The notes under the pieces: model-generated | Seen by the model: only the letters and a program-made list of their open reading frames with translations | Database searches by the model: none | Told to the model about the DNA's origin: nothing | Program-made: the position numbers and the translations under genes | Assembly (NCBI RefSeq): GCF_000758605.1 | Contig: NZ_CP009282.1 | Location: forward strand, 7,378,001 to 7,442,000 | Reading direction: 5' to 3' | From: Paenibacillus sp. FSL R5-0912 | GTDB taxonomy: Bacteria; Bacillota; Bacilli; Paenibacillales; Paenibacillaceae | DNA: 64,000 bases | Shown: one piece after another, positions 8,683 through 16,767 of the stretch | Position numbering within the stretch: the first letter of the stretch is position 1 | How the letters are laid out: each line of letters begins with the position of its first letter

Positions 8683-8699
8683 TGTTATGTTTATTAACA
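8683..8699. promoter_or_regulatory. GlnR/TnrA box 1
   Basis: TGTTATGTTTATTAACA matches the Bacillus consensus TGTNAN7TNACA perfectly. It lies 41 bp upstream of the biuH start. A box this close to the gene would fit repression by GlnR or regulation of a proximal promoter. Confidence 0.8.
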
Positions 8700-8722
8700 T
8701 TAATTTCATCTTTCCTGCCGTT

Positions 8723-8739
8723 TGTTAGATTATATTACA
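8723..8739. promoter_or_regulatory. GlnR/TnrA box 2
   Basis: TGTTAGATTATATTACA is a second perfect TGTNAN7TNACA match, 40 bp centre to centre from box 1 (about four helical turns, so the same DNA face). It overlaps the candidate -10 hexamer of the biuH promoter. Confidence 0.8.
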
Positions 8740-8757
8740 ACAAATTTGCAATGTCTT
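8729..8757 (-). promoter_or_regulatory. Candidate biuH operon promoter
   Basis: On the minus strand, AAGACA (8752-8757) and TATAAT (8729-8734) are separated by 17 bp. The -10 is perfect and the -35 is weak (4 of 6), as expected for a regulated promoter. The -10 lies inside GlnR/TnrA box 2. Confidence 0.5.
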
Positions 8758-9123
8758 CGTTTTTATTACGAAATAATGCGCTAATTGTTTGTGTTATTCT
8801 ACATATATAACATAAAAGTAACATGCAAACCCCGAATTAACCCCATTCATATATTAAAAAAGCCGCCCAACGCAGGCAGCTCAGCAGCAGTCCGTTCTCC
8901 AGCTCAAAGATCCGGCTGTTCTTGCAGAGCAGACTTCTCCCATAAGCTGTAAGCGCTGGGAAACCAGTTTTTCAAGCAATATAGAGCTGCACATTTCAAG
9001 ATTATTAATAGATTGGCAGAATACAGTTGAAAAATAGCTCCTTAAGTACTAGAATTAAGCTTGTTTGCAGAAGTTCCTACAGCCCAGGAACCAGTTATGA
9101 CCTTTTTTGTCGATTGCGGTCGA

Positions 9124-9152
9124 TTGAAATCGCCTCATGCTGAGTGTATATC
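9124..9152 (+). promoter_or_regulatory. Candidate promoter of the riboswitch-fapA transcript
   Basis: TTGAAA (9124-9129), a 17-bp spacer and TATATC (9147-9152) place the start of transcription near 9158, exactly where the riboswitch P1 helix begins. From 8850 to 9120 I see nothing else recognisable. Confidence 0.5.
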
Positions 9153-9157
9153 ATTGA

Positions 9158-9256
9158 TCTATTTCTAAAGGCAAACTTCCTGAAAGGGTAGGACGCAAAG
9201 CAATGGGCCTAAGAATGCAGAGAATCCGCATTTATGGTCGCCAGGCTGCCAATAGA
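9158..9256 (+). promoter_or_regulatory. Cyclic-di-GMP-I (GEMM-I) riboswitch aptamer
   Basis: The conserved core is readable: AAAGGCAAAC (9168-9177), a GAAA loop (9182-9185), GGACGCAAAGC (9191-9201), GGGCCTAAG (9205-9213), and the 3' part GGTCGCCAGGCTGCC (9236-9250). Closing helix P1 pairs TCTATT (9158-9163) with AATAGA (9251-9256). These are the hallmarks of the class I c-di-GMP aptamer, including the GAAA tetraloop and its receptor region. About 100 nt of leader remain before the DUF342 gene start. A hairpin there (TGGTC...GACCA, 9235-9261) overlaps the 3' end of P1 and could be part of the expression platform. On or off behaviour cannot be told by eye. Confidence 0.92.
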
Positions 9257-9355
9257 GACCACGTAAGCCATCAGTCACCGGGAGATCCCCCAGGCTTTAT
9301 GATGCTCTTTTCTGTACGAATGCCATTGATTATACGAAAAAGCGAGGTTAAGATA

Positions 9356-10981
9356 ATGCCGCAGCAATTCATCGAACCAACCCGATATGATTTCGTGGAA
9401 TCCTTGATGCTTGAACGGACCGGATTCCTGGATTCTTTCTCTGTGGAGGGCCGGACTTCCGGTGGGATGAATGGAGATAAGGATGGAATTATCCTTGTGC
9501 AGAATAATCAGATCTTCATTACTCCCCCGCTCTCTGGCGGCAAGCCCGCCCGGATCTCCGCTGTTCATCCTGTAGTGCTGAAGATCAACTGGAAGACCGT
9601 TACAGAGCCTACTGAGGTGACCTCAGCGGACCATATTACCTGGGAAATTTGCGAGAAGCCACAGTATCAGATTACAGTTTCACCTGACAAGCTCAAAGTG
9701 CATTTCACCTTATACCGTGCAGAGAAGTACGCCTGGAATCTGGTCAATTGCCCGGCTTCCTTCGAAGCCGCAGTCCGGGCCGAGCCTAACCGGGCGATGC
9801 TGCTGTCCACGCTCACCATAGAACAGATTCTCTCTTCGCTGGATAACCGCTCCATTCTGCGGAATCTGAATATCCCGGCCCTATACGCCGAACTGAACAA
9901 CCCTACATATCTCCCTGTCTGTATCGCAGAAGGGAGAGCCCCGCTGCCCGGCAAGAAATCAAGGCTGCAGCTATCCCTCCCGGAGCATACGCTCACAGGT
10001 AATGGAATGCTCCGGGAGGGGCGAACTGCGGAAGGTGCAGATTCCTTAGATTATCTGCGGTTTCCGGGAGCACCCTTCGCCAGAGAGGGAGAGGTCTTCG
10101 CCCGCAAGCTGCCGCCCGAAGAGGGAATTCCCGGATTTGACGTAGAAGGAGGCATCTTGCCTCCACCTCCACCGCAGGATATTTATTTCGCAGCCGGAGA
10201 CAATGCACGGCTGCTTCCAAACGGGGAGATCGCAGCTCTGCGTACGGGCAGACCCCGCATCTGCGGAGACTCCGGCAGCGTTACAACCTGCGATTTCCCG
10301 GCCCTATGCCTCATCACCAAGGAAACGGCGGCAACGGCCCGTGAGATTATGTTTGCAGGTGACATCGTTGTACCCTCAGATATTGAAGGCCCTATGTGTA
10401 TTGAGGCGTTAGGGAATGTGTATGTCTACGGCAACGTCTGCCAATCTACAATTACAGCTACCGGCAGTATCTATATAAGCGGTCAAGTAACCGGCTGCAG
10501 CCTGCACACCGGACTTGCCGGGGTACACCAGCACCGCCTGCACCGCTTCTCCAGTCTGCTGCTGACTGAAGTTGGCGGACTGCGGGAAGCCGCCCGTCTG
10601 CTGGCCAAGAATGTAGAATCCCGCCAGCAATCCGTGAAATACGGTCTGGTGGTTATGCTGCTGCTGGAGGATAAGTACAGCCATATGGAACGTCTGATCA
10701 GCGATCTTAAATCCGCACTGCTGTGCATGGAAGGAGCTTCCCGGCCCGGTACGGATCAGCTCAAGCAGATGCTGGAGGTTTTTACCCATCCGGGGCAGTT
10801 CACCGAGTTTATCACTGACAGTGTTCTGAACAGCTTCTCCCGGCTGCTGCGTAGTCTGTGTGAAGACATTGAACTGCTCCAGGAGGAGCATGTCTTCATT
10901 AATATCGCCCGTTCCCATAACAGTATCCTGGAGTCCGGCGGAGAACTGATCCTGCGGGATTTGGACAGAGATCCTATCTGA
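9356..10981 (+). CDS. FapA-like DUF342 domain protein
   Basis: A 541-aa protein of the FapA (formerly DUF342) family. The family core is visible: CIAEGRAPLPGKKSRLQL (about residues 185-205), then the GEVFARKLPPEEGIPGFDV segment (about 250-270), a beta-helix-like stretch with repeated short G-x-V-x-V strands (about 340-390), and a helical coiled C-terminus (about 400-530). FapA proteins are linked to flagellar assembly and cell-surface functions. The ATG at 9356 (MPQQFIEP) has GCGAGGTTAAG upstream. Upstream ATG codons in the same frame lie within the riboswitch aptamer or its leader, so they are not starts. Control by c-di-GMP through the riboswitch is strongly implied. Confidence 0.85.
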   Translation: MPQQFIEPTRYDFVESLMLERTGFLDSFSVEGRTSGGMNGDKDGIILVQNNQIFITPPLSGGKPARISAVHPVVLKINWKTVTEPTEVTSADHITWEICEKPQYQITVSPDKLKVHFTLYRAEKYAWNLVNCPASFEAAVRAEPNRAMLLSTLTIEQILSSLDNRSILRNLNIPALYAELNNPTYLPVCIAEGRAPLPGKKSRLQLSLPEHTLTGNGMLREGRTAEGADSLDYLRFPGAPFAREGEVFARKLPPEEGIPGFDVEGGILPPPPPQDIYFAAGDNARLLPNGEIAALRTGRPRICGDSGSVTTCDFPALCLITKETAATAREIMFAGDIVVPSDIEGPMCIEALGNVYVYGNVCQSTITATGSIYISGQVTGCSLHTGLAGVHQHRLHRFSSLLLTEVGGLREAARLLAKNVESRQQSVKYGLVVMLLLEDKYSHMERLISDLKSALLCMEGASRPGTDQLKQMLEVFTHPGQFTEFITDSVLNSFSRLLRSLCEDIELLQEEHVFINIARSHNSILESGGELILRDLDRDPI

Positions 10982-11006
10982 TCCTGCTGTGACCCCTGAC
11001 AAGTAC

Positions 11007-11041
11007 AAACGGCTGCCCCTCTTCTGAGGGAGCAGCCGTTT
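11007..11041. terminator. Bidirectional terminator
   Basis: AAACGGCTGC (11007-11016) pairs with GCAGCCGTTT (11032-11041), with an inner CCCTC/GAGGG stem. It lies between the convergent DUF342 and EamA genes. Confidence 0.85.
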
Positions 11042-11043
11042 GT

Positions 11044-11961
11044 TTATTCCTTACCCAGACCGGGTACCGGGGTCTGCAGGACACTCCCGGCCTTCCGGCC
11101 CAGCCTGACATTCACCAGAATAATGCTGCTCACAATCAGCAGCATACCGATGACCAGATTCAACGTAATCTGTTCATGCAATAAGACTACACTGGAGCCG
11201 ATGGAAATCAGCGGAATCAGAAAGGTGAACGAGCCTACCTTGCCGGCCTCTCCTTCATTGATCAGCTTGAAGTATACCATCCAGCCCAGCGCAATCACGA
11301 AGACCGCGATGAACAGTGTATTGATTATAAAAGTACTACTCCAGGTAATATCCGCCCAGCTCTCCGAAGCCGAGCCTGCCGCCAGCAGGATTACCCCGCC
11401 GATCATGATCTGCATCGCGGTCATCCACAGCATATCTACTCTGGCTGCGTTACGTTTGGTGTAGACCGTAGCCAGCGCCCAGCTGAGTGCACTGGCCAGG
11501 GCCAGGAGGACGCCTATTGGCGAGATACTTCCGGTTAATCCCCCAAGGCTTAACGAGGCTACCCCGAGGAAGCCGATGACGAGGCCGGCGATCTTAAGCC
11601 CGTACATCCGCTCGCCCAGCCAGATCCAGGCAAAGATTCCGAGCAGCACCGGCTGCAGGAATACAATGGCCGAGAAGAGGCCGGACGGTACATACTGCAG
11701 GCCAATCGTCTGGAAGCCATAGTAGAAGACGATACTGAGGAAGGCTGACACCAGATAGACGGGCCAGAGCTGGTGCAAATTCAGCTGCTTCCGCTTCGGC
11801 AGAGCCGCGATGATTAGTATAATACCGGCAATGACCGTTCGTATTCCGGCGAACAGCAAGGGCGGGGCATACGTTAAGGCAATTTTGGAGAGCGGCCAGT
11901 TGATGCCCCAGACAATAACCAGGAACACTAGTAAGCCAATGGTTTGCTTCCGCTTCTGCAT
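11044..11961 (-). CDS. EamA-family (DMT) transporter
   Basis: A 305-aa inner-membrane protein with ten predicted hydrophobic segments forming two EamA repeats (about residues 8-135 and 150-285). The first carries the typical WGINWPLSKIAL start. Members export amino acids or metabolites; the substrate cannot be read from sequence. It is divergent from a LysR-type regulator, which probably controls it. It ends next to a bidirectional terminator. Confidence 0.9.
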   Translation of the reverse strand: MQKRKQTIGLLVFLVIVWGINWPLSKIALTYAPPLLFAGIRTVIAGIILIIAALPKRKQLNLHQLWPVYLVSAFLSIVFYYGFQTIGLQYVPSGLFSAIVFLQPVLLGIFAWIWLGERMYGLKIAGLVIGFLGVASLSLGGLTGSISPIGVLLALASALSWALATVYTKRNAARVDMLWMTAMQIMIGGVILLAAGSASESWADITWSSTFIINTLFIAVFVIALGWMVYFKLINEGEAGKVGSFTFLIPLISIGSSVVLLHEQITLNLVIGMLLIVSSIILVNVRLGRKAGSVLQTPVPGLGKE

Positions 11962-12012
11962 GTGTTCACCTCTTGTTCTGATTTCTTCCCAAATGATACA
12001 ATAGATTCAGTC

Positions 12013-12030
12013 ATAATTGAAATGAATTAT
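12013..12030. promoter_or_regulatory. Candidate LysR-type operator
   Basis: ATAAT (12013-12017) and ATTAT (12026-12030) form a perfect dyad in the divergent eamA-lysR gap, the usual location for a LysR-type regulator box. Confidence 0.4.
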
Positions 12031-12057
12031 AATCATGAGGGGCATACCAGATTAGAT

Positions 12058-12987
12058 ATGAATAATACTCAAATTCGCCTATTTGTCTTAATCGCTGAGA
12101 GCCGCAGCTTCACCAAGGCAGGTCTTGAGCTGAATATGACCCAGCCCGCAGTCAGCCGGGCCATCGCCGCACTCGAAGCCGAGCTGGACGTGAAGCTGCT
12201 GCTGCGCGACCGGCGCAGCGGATTGATACTGACGGATATCGGCAAGCGGATTCTGGTTATCTGCCGCGGAATCCTCAGCGGCCTTGATAAGATTGACCAG
12301 GAGATTGCCGCCGAGAAGGGTCTGGAGAAGGGCCTCATCCGCATCGGCGCCTTTCCGGTTGCCGCTGCCTATTTTGTCCCGAAGATTATCAGTGCCATCA
12401 CTGCCAAATACCCCGGAATTGAGATCAGATTATATGAAGGTTCGGTCGCCGAGGTGAAGGACTGGCTGGCATCACGGTTCATTGACGCAGGCCTGATGAT
12501 TCCGCCGGTCGAAGATCTCGCCTCCCTGCCGCTGTTCCGGGAGAAGCTCTACGCCGTATTGCCCGGGGATCACGAGCTTCGGCACAAGCAGATCATCTGT
12601 GTGAAGGATCTGGAAGCTCAGCCTATGCTGCTCTGCCGGTCGGGCTACGAGCCTCCGGTAGTGGACTTATTCAACCGGGCCGGAAGCAGGCTGAATGTGA
12701 AATACGAGGTCAATAGCTACATTACCGCACTGAACATGATCAGGGAGGGGCTCGCCGTCGGTGTGATGTCCCAGCTCTCCCTCTTGTCGCTGCCGCCGAA
12801 TGTCGTGGTCCGGGAGCTGGCTCCTGATGCTTACCGCGATATCCATATCGCCGTCCCTTCCCTGGAGGAGACTTCTATTGCCGTACAATTATTTATTGAT
12901 ACTGCACTGCAGCTGTTCTCCGGCAATGAAGCTGCTCCCCCGCCGCTGGCCGCAGCCAGCCTAATTAACGTTAATGATAATAAATAA
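12058..12987 (+). CDS. LysR-family transcriptional regulator
   Basis: A 309-aa regulator. The winged HTH is at residues 1-60 (SRSFTKAGLELNMTQPAVSRAI) and the substrate-binding effector domain at about 90-300. The start at 12058 aligns with normal LysR N-termini. In-frame ATG codons upstream (12022 and earlier) would add an untypical tail, although GAGGGG lies rather far (15 nt) from 12058. Divergent pairing with the EamA transporter suggests it controls export of its co-inducer. An aldo/keto reductase follows 24 bp downstream and may be cotranscribed. Confidence 0.92.
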   Translation: MNNTQIRLFVLIAESRSFTKAGLELNMTQPAVSRAIAALEAELDVKLLLRDRRSGLILTDIGKRILVICRGILSGLDKIDQEIAAEKGLEKGLIRIGAFPVAAAYFVPKIISAITAKYPGIEIRLYEGSVAEVKDWLASRFIDAGLMIPPVEDLASLPLFREKLYAVLPGDHELRHKQIICVKDLEAQPMLLCRSGYEPPVVDLFNRAGSRLNVKYEVNSYITALNMIREGLAVGVMSQLSLLSLPPNVVVRELAPDAYRDIHIAVPSLEETSIAVQLFIDTALQLFSGNEAAPPPLAAASLINVNDNK

Positions 12988-13011
12988 TGATAATGATAAG
13001 GAGTGATCATG

Positions 13012-13980
13012 ATGCATTATAAGCGTCTCGGAAACAGCGGCCTGCAGGTATCTGCACTGGGTCTTGGAACCAACTCGTTCGGCAAACGGGCCGATCAGGA
13101 GGCCTCGATCCGCATTATTCATGCCGCCATGGATCAGGGAATCAACTTCATCGATACTGCCAACATCTATGCCGGCTCCGAGTCCGAGCGGATTATTGGC
13201 CTCGCTCTTGAGGGCAGACGCCATGCTGCCGTTCTGGCTACCAAAGCCGGCCTTCCGAAGCATGACGGGCCTGACGGAAGCGGCTCTTCGCGCCGCCATC
13301 TGATGCAGGAGCTGGAAGGCAGCCTGCGGCGGCTGAAGACGGATCATGTGGATCTGTATCAGATTCACACCTTCGATCCCTACACCCCGCTGGAGGAAAC
13401 GCTGCGCACCCTTGATGATATGATCTCTGCGGGCAAAGTGCGTTATATCGGAGCCTCCAATTATGCTGCCTGGGAGCTGATGAAGGCGCTGGGCATCAGC
13501 GAAGCGCGCAGCTGGGCCAAATATGTCTCGATCCAGTGCAGCTATTCGCTTGCCGACCGCACACCTGAAGCAGAGCTGCTTCCGCTGTGTCTGGATCAGG
13601 GACTGGGCATCATCCCGTACTTCCCGCTGGCCGGCGGCATTCTCACCGGCAAATATACCAGCAGTGCCCCTGCCGGTTCCAGAGCGGAAACCGATCCTAA
13701 TTTCCGCCGCTTCCTTACCCCGGAACGCATCTCGCTCGGGGAGCAGGTTAGTGCAATCGCGGAAGAGCTGGACACTTCACCGGCGGCGCTGTCTCTGGCC
13801 TGGCTGATGAGCAGGCCGGCCGTCTCCACGGTGATTGTCGGTGCCACCCGGGTGGAGCAGGTGGAGCATAACCTGCAGAGTCTCTCCGTCCGGCCGGATG
13901 CGGCAACGCTTGAGAAGCTGGATCAGGCCAGCGCCGCCTTCCGCAGCGGGGAGCCGTTCGCTGTCTATCGGCTGCCATAA
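13012..13980 (+). CDS. Aldo/keto reductase
   Basis: NADPH-dependent oxidoreductase of 322 aa with a TIM-barrel aldo/keto reductase fold. The catalytic tetrad is visible: D48 and Y53 (FIDTANIYAG), K78 (ATKAG) and H119 (YQIHTFD). The C-terminal cofactor motif STVIVGATRVEQVEHN is present. It resembles the voltage-gated K+ channel beta subunit/YghZ subgroup. AAGGAG at 12998-13003 is 8 nt from ATG 13012; ATG 13009 is an alternative. Substrate unknown, probably aldehydes or ketones. Confidence 0.92.
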   Translation: MHYKRLGNSGLQVSALGLGTNSFGKRADQEASIRIIHAAMDQGINFIDTANIYAGSESERIIGLALEGRRHAAVLATKAGLPKHDGPDGSGSSRRHLMQELEGSLRRLKTDHVDLYQIHTFDPYTPLEETLRTLDDMISAGKVRYIGASNYAAWELMKALGISEARSWAKYVSIQCSYSLADRTPEAELLPLCLDQGLGIIPYFPLAGGILTGKYTSSAPAGSRAETDPNFRRFLTPERISLGEQVSAIAEELDTSPAALSLAWLMSRPAVSTVIVGATRVEQVEHNLQSLSVRPDAATLEKLDQASAAFRSGEPFAVYRLP

Positions 13981-13996
13981 CCGCAGCCGGCGCACA

Positions 13997-14043
13997 CACA
14001 AATAAGCGCGTCCCCGTTGTGCCGGGGACCCGCTTATTTGTGC
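13997..14043. terminator. Terminator after the aldo/keto reductase gene
   Basis: A long hairpin, ACAAATAAGCG with CGCTTATTTGT plus an inner GTCCCCG/CGGGGAC stem, about 20 bp beyond the stop. Its symmetry may also serve the convergent hcp gene. Confidence 0.85.
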
Positions 14044-14169
14044 GTTACATAAGATGAACAATCGCTTTAGTCAACCACCAGACAAGTTACCGAAAATTCC
14101 TGGCATTAGCGGCCAGCTGAAGGTCTTGTGAGACATAGCGCCGCAGGATAGACGGTCAGTTATTCTGTG

Positions 14170-15822
14170 TTACACTGCTGCAATGAACCGCTCCATGTCT
14201 TCCTGTACGGTAGTAATGCCGCCTATGCCAAAGCTGTCTACCAGCACCTTGGCTACATTAGGTGACAGGAACGCCGGAAGTGTCGGTCCGAGGTGAATGT
14301 TCTTCACGCCCAGATGCAGCAGCGCCAGCAGCACAATTACCGCCTTTTGTTCATACCAGGCAATATTGTAGGAGATCGGGAGATCGTTGATGTCGTCCAG
14401 GCCGAAGACTTCCTTCAGCTTCAGCGCTATGACCACAAGGGAATAGGAATCATTGCACTGGCCTGCATCAAGCACGCGGGGAATTCCGCCGATATCGCCA
14501 AGCGCCAGCTTATTATATTTGTATTTGGCACAGCCTGCGGTAAGAATCACAGTATCTCCCGGCAGCTCTGCCGCGAAGTCCGTGTAATAATTCCGGCTCT
14601 TCATCCGGCCGTCGCAGCCCGCCATTACGAAGAATTGTTTGATTGCGCCGCTCTGGACGGCCCCGACTACCTGATCTGCCACGTTCATTACTGCCGCATG
14701 GGCAAAGCCGCCGATAATCTCACCTGTCTCGATTTCTACCGGAGCGCTGCAGCCTTTGGCCTGCTCAATCAGTGCCGAGAAGTCCTTCACTCCGTCTGCT
14801 CCTGCTGCAATATGCTGAACTCCCGGATAACCTGTGTTGCCTGTTGTGTACAACCGGTTCTTATAGCTTTCTTTTGGAGGTACGATACAGTTCGTAGTCA
14901 TTAGGACCGGGCCGCCAAAGCTATCAAATTCTTCAGTCTGCTTCCACCAGGCGTTGCCGTAGTTGCCCACGAAATGGCTGTATTTCTTGAAGGCCGGATA
15001 ATAATGGGCCGGCAGCATCTCACTATGCGTGTATACATCGACTCCGGTACCCTCCGTCTGCTTCAGCAATTCCTCCATATCCTTGAGGTCATGTCCGCTG
15101 ATCAGAATGCCGGGGTTCGTGCCCACACCAATATTCACTTTGGTAATCTCCGGACTGCCGTAAGCCGCCGTGTTCGCACGGTCAAGCAGTGCCATCACAT
15201 CCACACCGAATTTGCCGCATTCCAGAACCAGGGCAGTCAGCTCCCCCCCGCTCAGGGTATCATCCAGCACGGCCGTCAGGCCTTTTTCCATAAAAGCATG
15301 TGCGCCTGCTTCATAGAATCCCAGCACCGCCGCATGCTCCATATAAGCTGCCATTCCCTTCAGACCATAGGTCAGCAGTTCGCGCAGAGAGCGGATATCC
15401 TCATGCTCTGTAGCAAGCACACCCACGGTTGCCGCCTTGTCCATCAGTTCCTCATCCGTAACAGCACTCCATTGCGCTGCGTCATGCTCTGACAGATACG
15501 CGATCACTCCGGCATCCGCAACTCTGCTGCGCCAGTTATCCCGCAGGGCCAGCCCCTCCCGGATCTTCGCAGTGAAGTATTCCGGTACAAAATTAGCGTT
15601 GGTAATCGTAGCGAACAGGCTCTCTATAATAAATTTCTCTGTCACCGGATCGGTAATCCCCAGCTCACGGCCGCTGCGTGCGAACACTGCAATGCCTTTG
15701 AGCGTATACACCAGAAGATCCTGCAGATTGGCTACATCACTGGTCTTGCCGCATACCCCCTGAATCGTACAACCCGTCCCCTTGGCTGCCTCCTGGCACT
15801 GAAAACAAAACATGTCGCTCAT
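14170..15822 (-). CDS. hcp: Hybrid cluster protein (hydroxylamine/nitric oxide reductase)
   Basis: A 550-aa Hcp. The N-terminal cluster motif C6-x2-C9-x8-C18-x5-C24 binds a 4Fe-4S cluster. The C-terminal half carries the hybrid-cluster ligands (NIGVGTNPGILISGHDL, MTTNCIVPP, GCDGRMKSRNYY, AGCAKYKYNK, LDAGQCNDSYS). Hcp reduces hydroxylamine and NO and protects against nitrosative stress. AGGAGT precedes ATG 15822; an upstream in-frame ATG (15867) lacks a ribosome site. It is divergent from a Crp/Fnr regulator with a palindromic operator between them. No Hcr reductase gene adjoins, so electrons must come from elsewhere. Confidence 0.96.
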   Translation of the reverse strand: MSDMFCFQCQEAAKGTGCTIQGVCGKTSDVANLQDLLVYTLKGIAVFARSGRELGITDPVTEKFIIESLFATITNANFVPEYFTAKIREGLALRDNWRSRVADAGVIAYLSEHDAAQWSAVTDEELMDKAATVGVLATEHEDIRSLRELLTYGLKGMAAYMEHAAVLGFYEAGAHAFMEKGLTAVLDDTLSGGELTALVLECGKFGVDVMALLDRANTAAYGSPEITKVNIGVGTNPGILISGHDLKDMEELLKQTEGTGVDVYTHSEMLPAHYYPAFKKYSHFVGNYGNAWWKQTEEFDSFGGPVLMTTNCIVPPKESYKNRLYTTGNTGYPGVQHIAAGADGVKDFSALIEQAKGCSAPVEIETGEIIGGFAHAAVMNVADQVVGAVQSGAIKQFFVMAGCDGRMKSRNYYTDFAAELPGDTVILTAGCAKYKYNKLALGDIGGIPRVLDAGQCNDSYSLVVIALKLKEVFGLDDINDLPISYNIAWYEQKAVIVLLALLHLGVKNIHLGPTLPAFLSPNVAKVLVDSFGIGGITTVQEDMERFIAAV

Positions 15823-15920
15823 TACACATTCACTCCTCATTATGAATTGGATAGCTGGACAGGACAACGCTGCGTCCCGCCTTTACAGTTACCAGTAATT
15901 GTAGTAGACTTTCGTCTATC

Positions 15921-15944
15921 AATCGGTAACGGATGTTACCGATT
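15921..15944. promoter_or_regulatory. Perfect 24-bp palindrome between hcp and its Crp/Fnr regulator
   Basis: AATCGGTAAC-GGAT-GTTACCGATT: two exact 10-bp arms with a 4-nt centre. The TAAC-N4-GTTA core has the dyad geometry of HcpR/Dnr-type Crp/Fnr sites. A weaker related dyad, TTACCAGTAA, lies at 15889-15898. Confidence 0.8.
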
Positions 15945-15966
15945 ATTATGAATTCGGAGGAAATGT

Positions 15967-16671
15967 ATGAAACCGGAGCCTGCCGCGCTGCAAGCCTGCC
16001 TGTTATTCCGCGGGAAATCCGCAGAAGAGATCGAACTGCTGCTGCATACGCTGGCCTATACCGTCAGCACTTACCGCAGGAATGCCATCATCCTCGCCGA
16101 AGGCGATCCGGCTGACCGGCTGGGAATTCTGCTCTCAGGCCGGGTCGAGGTACAGAAGACACATTCCACCGGCAGCAGCGTTACCATCGCCCACCTCAAG
16201 GAAGGACAGACCATCGGGGAGGCCGTGTTATTCCGCAGGGATAATGTAGCCCCCGCCACGGTAACAGCAACGGGGCCCTGCAAGGTGATGTTCATCGGCA
16301 AGCAGGAGCTGCTGCGAATATTCGCAGCAGACACAGATATCCTCACCCGCTTCATTGAGAATCTGTCCGAACGGCTGGTGCTTGTTAACCGGAAAATCGA
16401 GAACCTGTCCGCCGGGCCGCTGCGGCGCCGGATCATAGACTTCCTGCTGGAGCAGGGCACGCAGCAGGCCTCCGATACGCTGAAGCTCCCCTTCAGCCGC
16501 AAAGAATGGGCCGGGCATCTGAATACCGCCCGTCCTTCATTGTCCCGGGAGCTTGGATTCCTGCGCGATCAGGGCTGGATTGACTTCAAGGGCAGTGAAA
16601 TCACGCTTCTGGACCGCAGCCGGATGAATGATTACCTCCTGAGCCTGCCCTCTTCAGCAGGTAACCTGTGA
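15967..16671 (+). CDS. Crp/Fnr-family regulator, probable HcpR-like
   Basis: A 234-aa regulator. The cyclic-nucleotide-like beta-barrel is at about residues 15-130 (DPADRLGILLSGRVEVQK and GQTIGEAVLF), the dimer helix at about 130-160, and the HTH_Crp at about 185-225 (SRKEWAGHLNTARPSLSREL). It lacks an N-terminal Cys cluster of the Fnr type. GGAGG precedes ATG 15967. Its divergence from hcp across a perfect palindrome suggests it is the nitrosative-stress regulator of hcp, possibly through heme or NO as in HcpR. The ligand is inferred. Confidence 0.9.
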   Translation: MKPEPAALQACLLFRGKSAEEIELLLHTLAYTVSTYRRNAIILAEGDPADRLGILLSGRVEVQKTHSTGSSVTIAHLKEGQTIGEAVLFRRDNVAPATVTATGPCKVMFIGKQELLRIFAADTDILTRFIENLSERLVLVNRKIENLSAGPLRRRIIDFLLEQGTQQASDTLKLPFSRKEWAGHLNTARPSLSRELGFLRDQGWIDFKGSEITLLDRSRMNDYLLSLPSSAGNL

Positions 16672-16767
16672 ACAACGCCTCTGTTGCAGAGCAGACTGGG
16701 CTAGACTAAATAGACGCACCAGGCAAGCTGTTATATTCCGATAGATTCACCCGAGGAGGATGCAAGC

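Noticed and set aside
8792..8823. Possible third GlnR/TnrA box
   Set aside because: TGTTA and TAACA half-sites are present, but the spacing is 11 instead of 7.
9203..9355. Upstream extension of the DUF342 gene
   Set aside because: The first ATG lies inside the c-di-GMP riboswitch core, and the extension has no family similarity.
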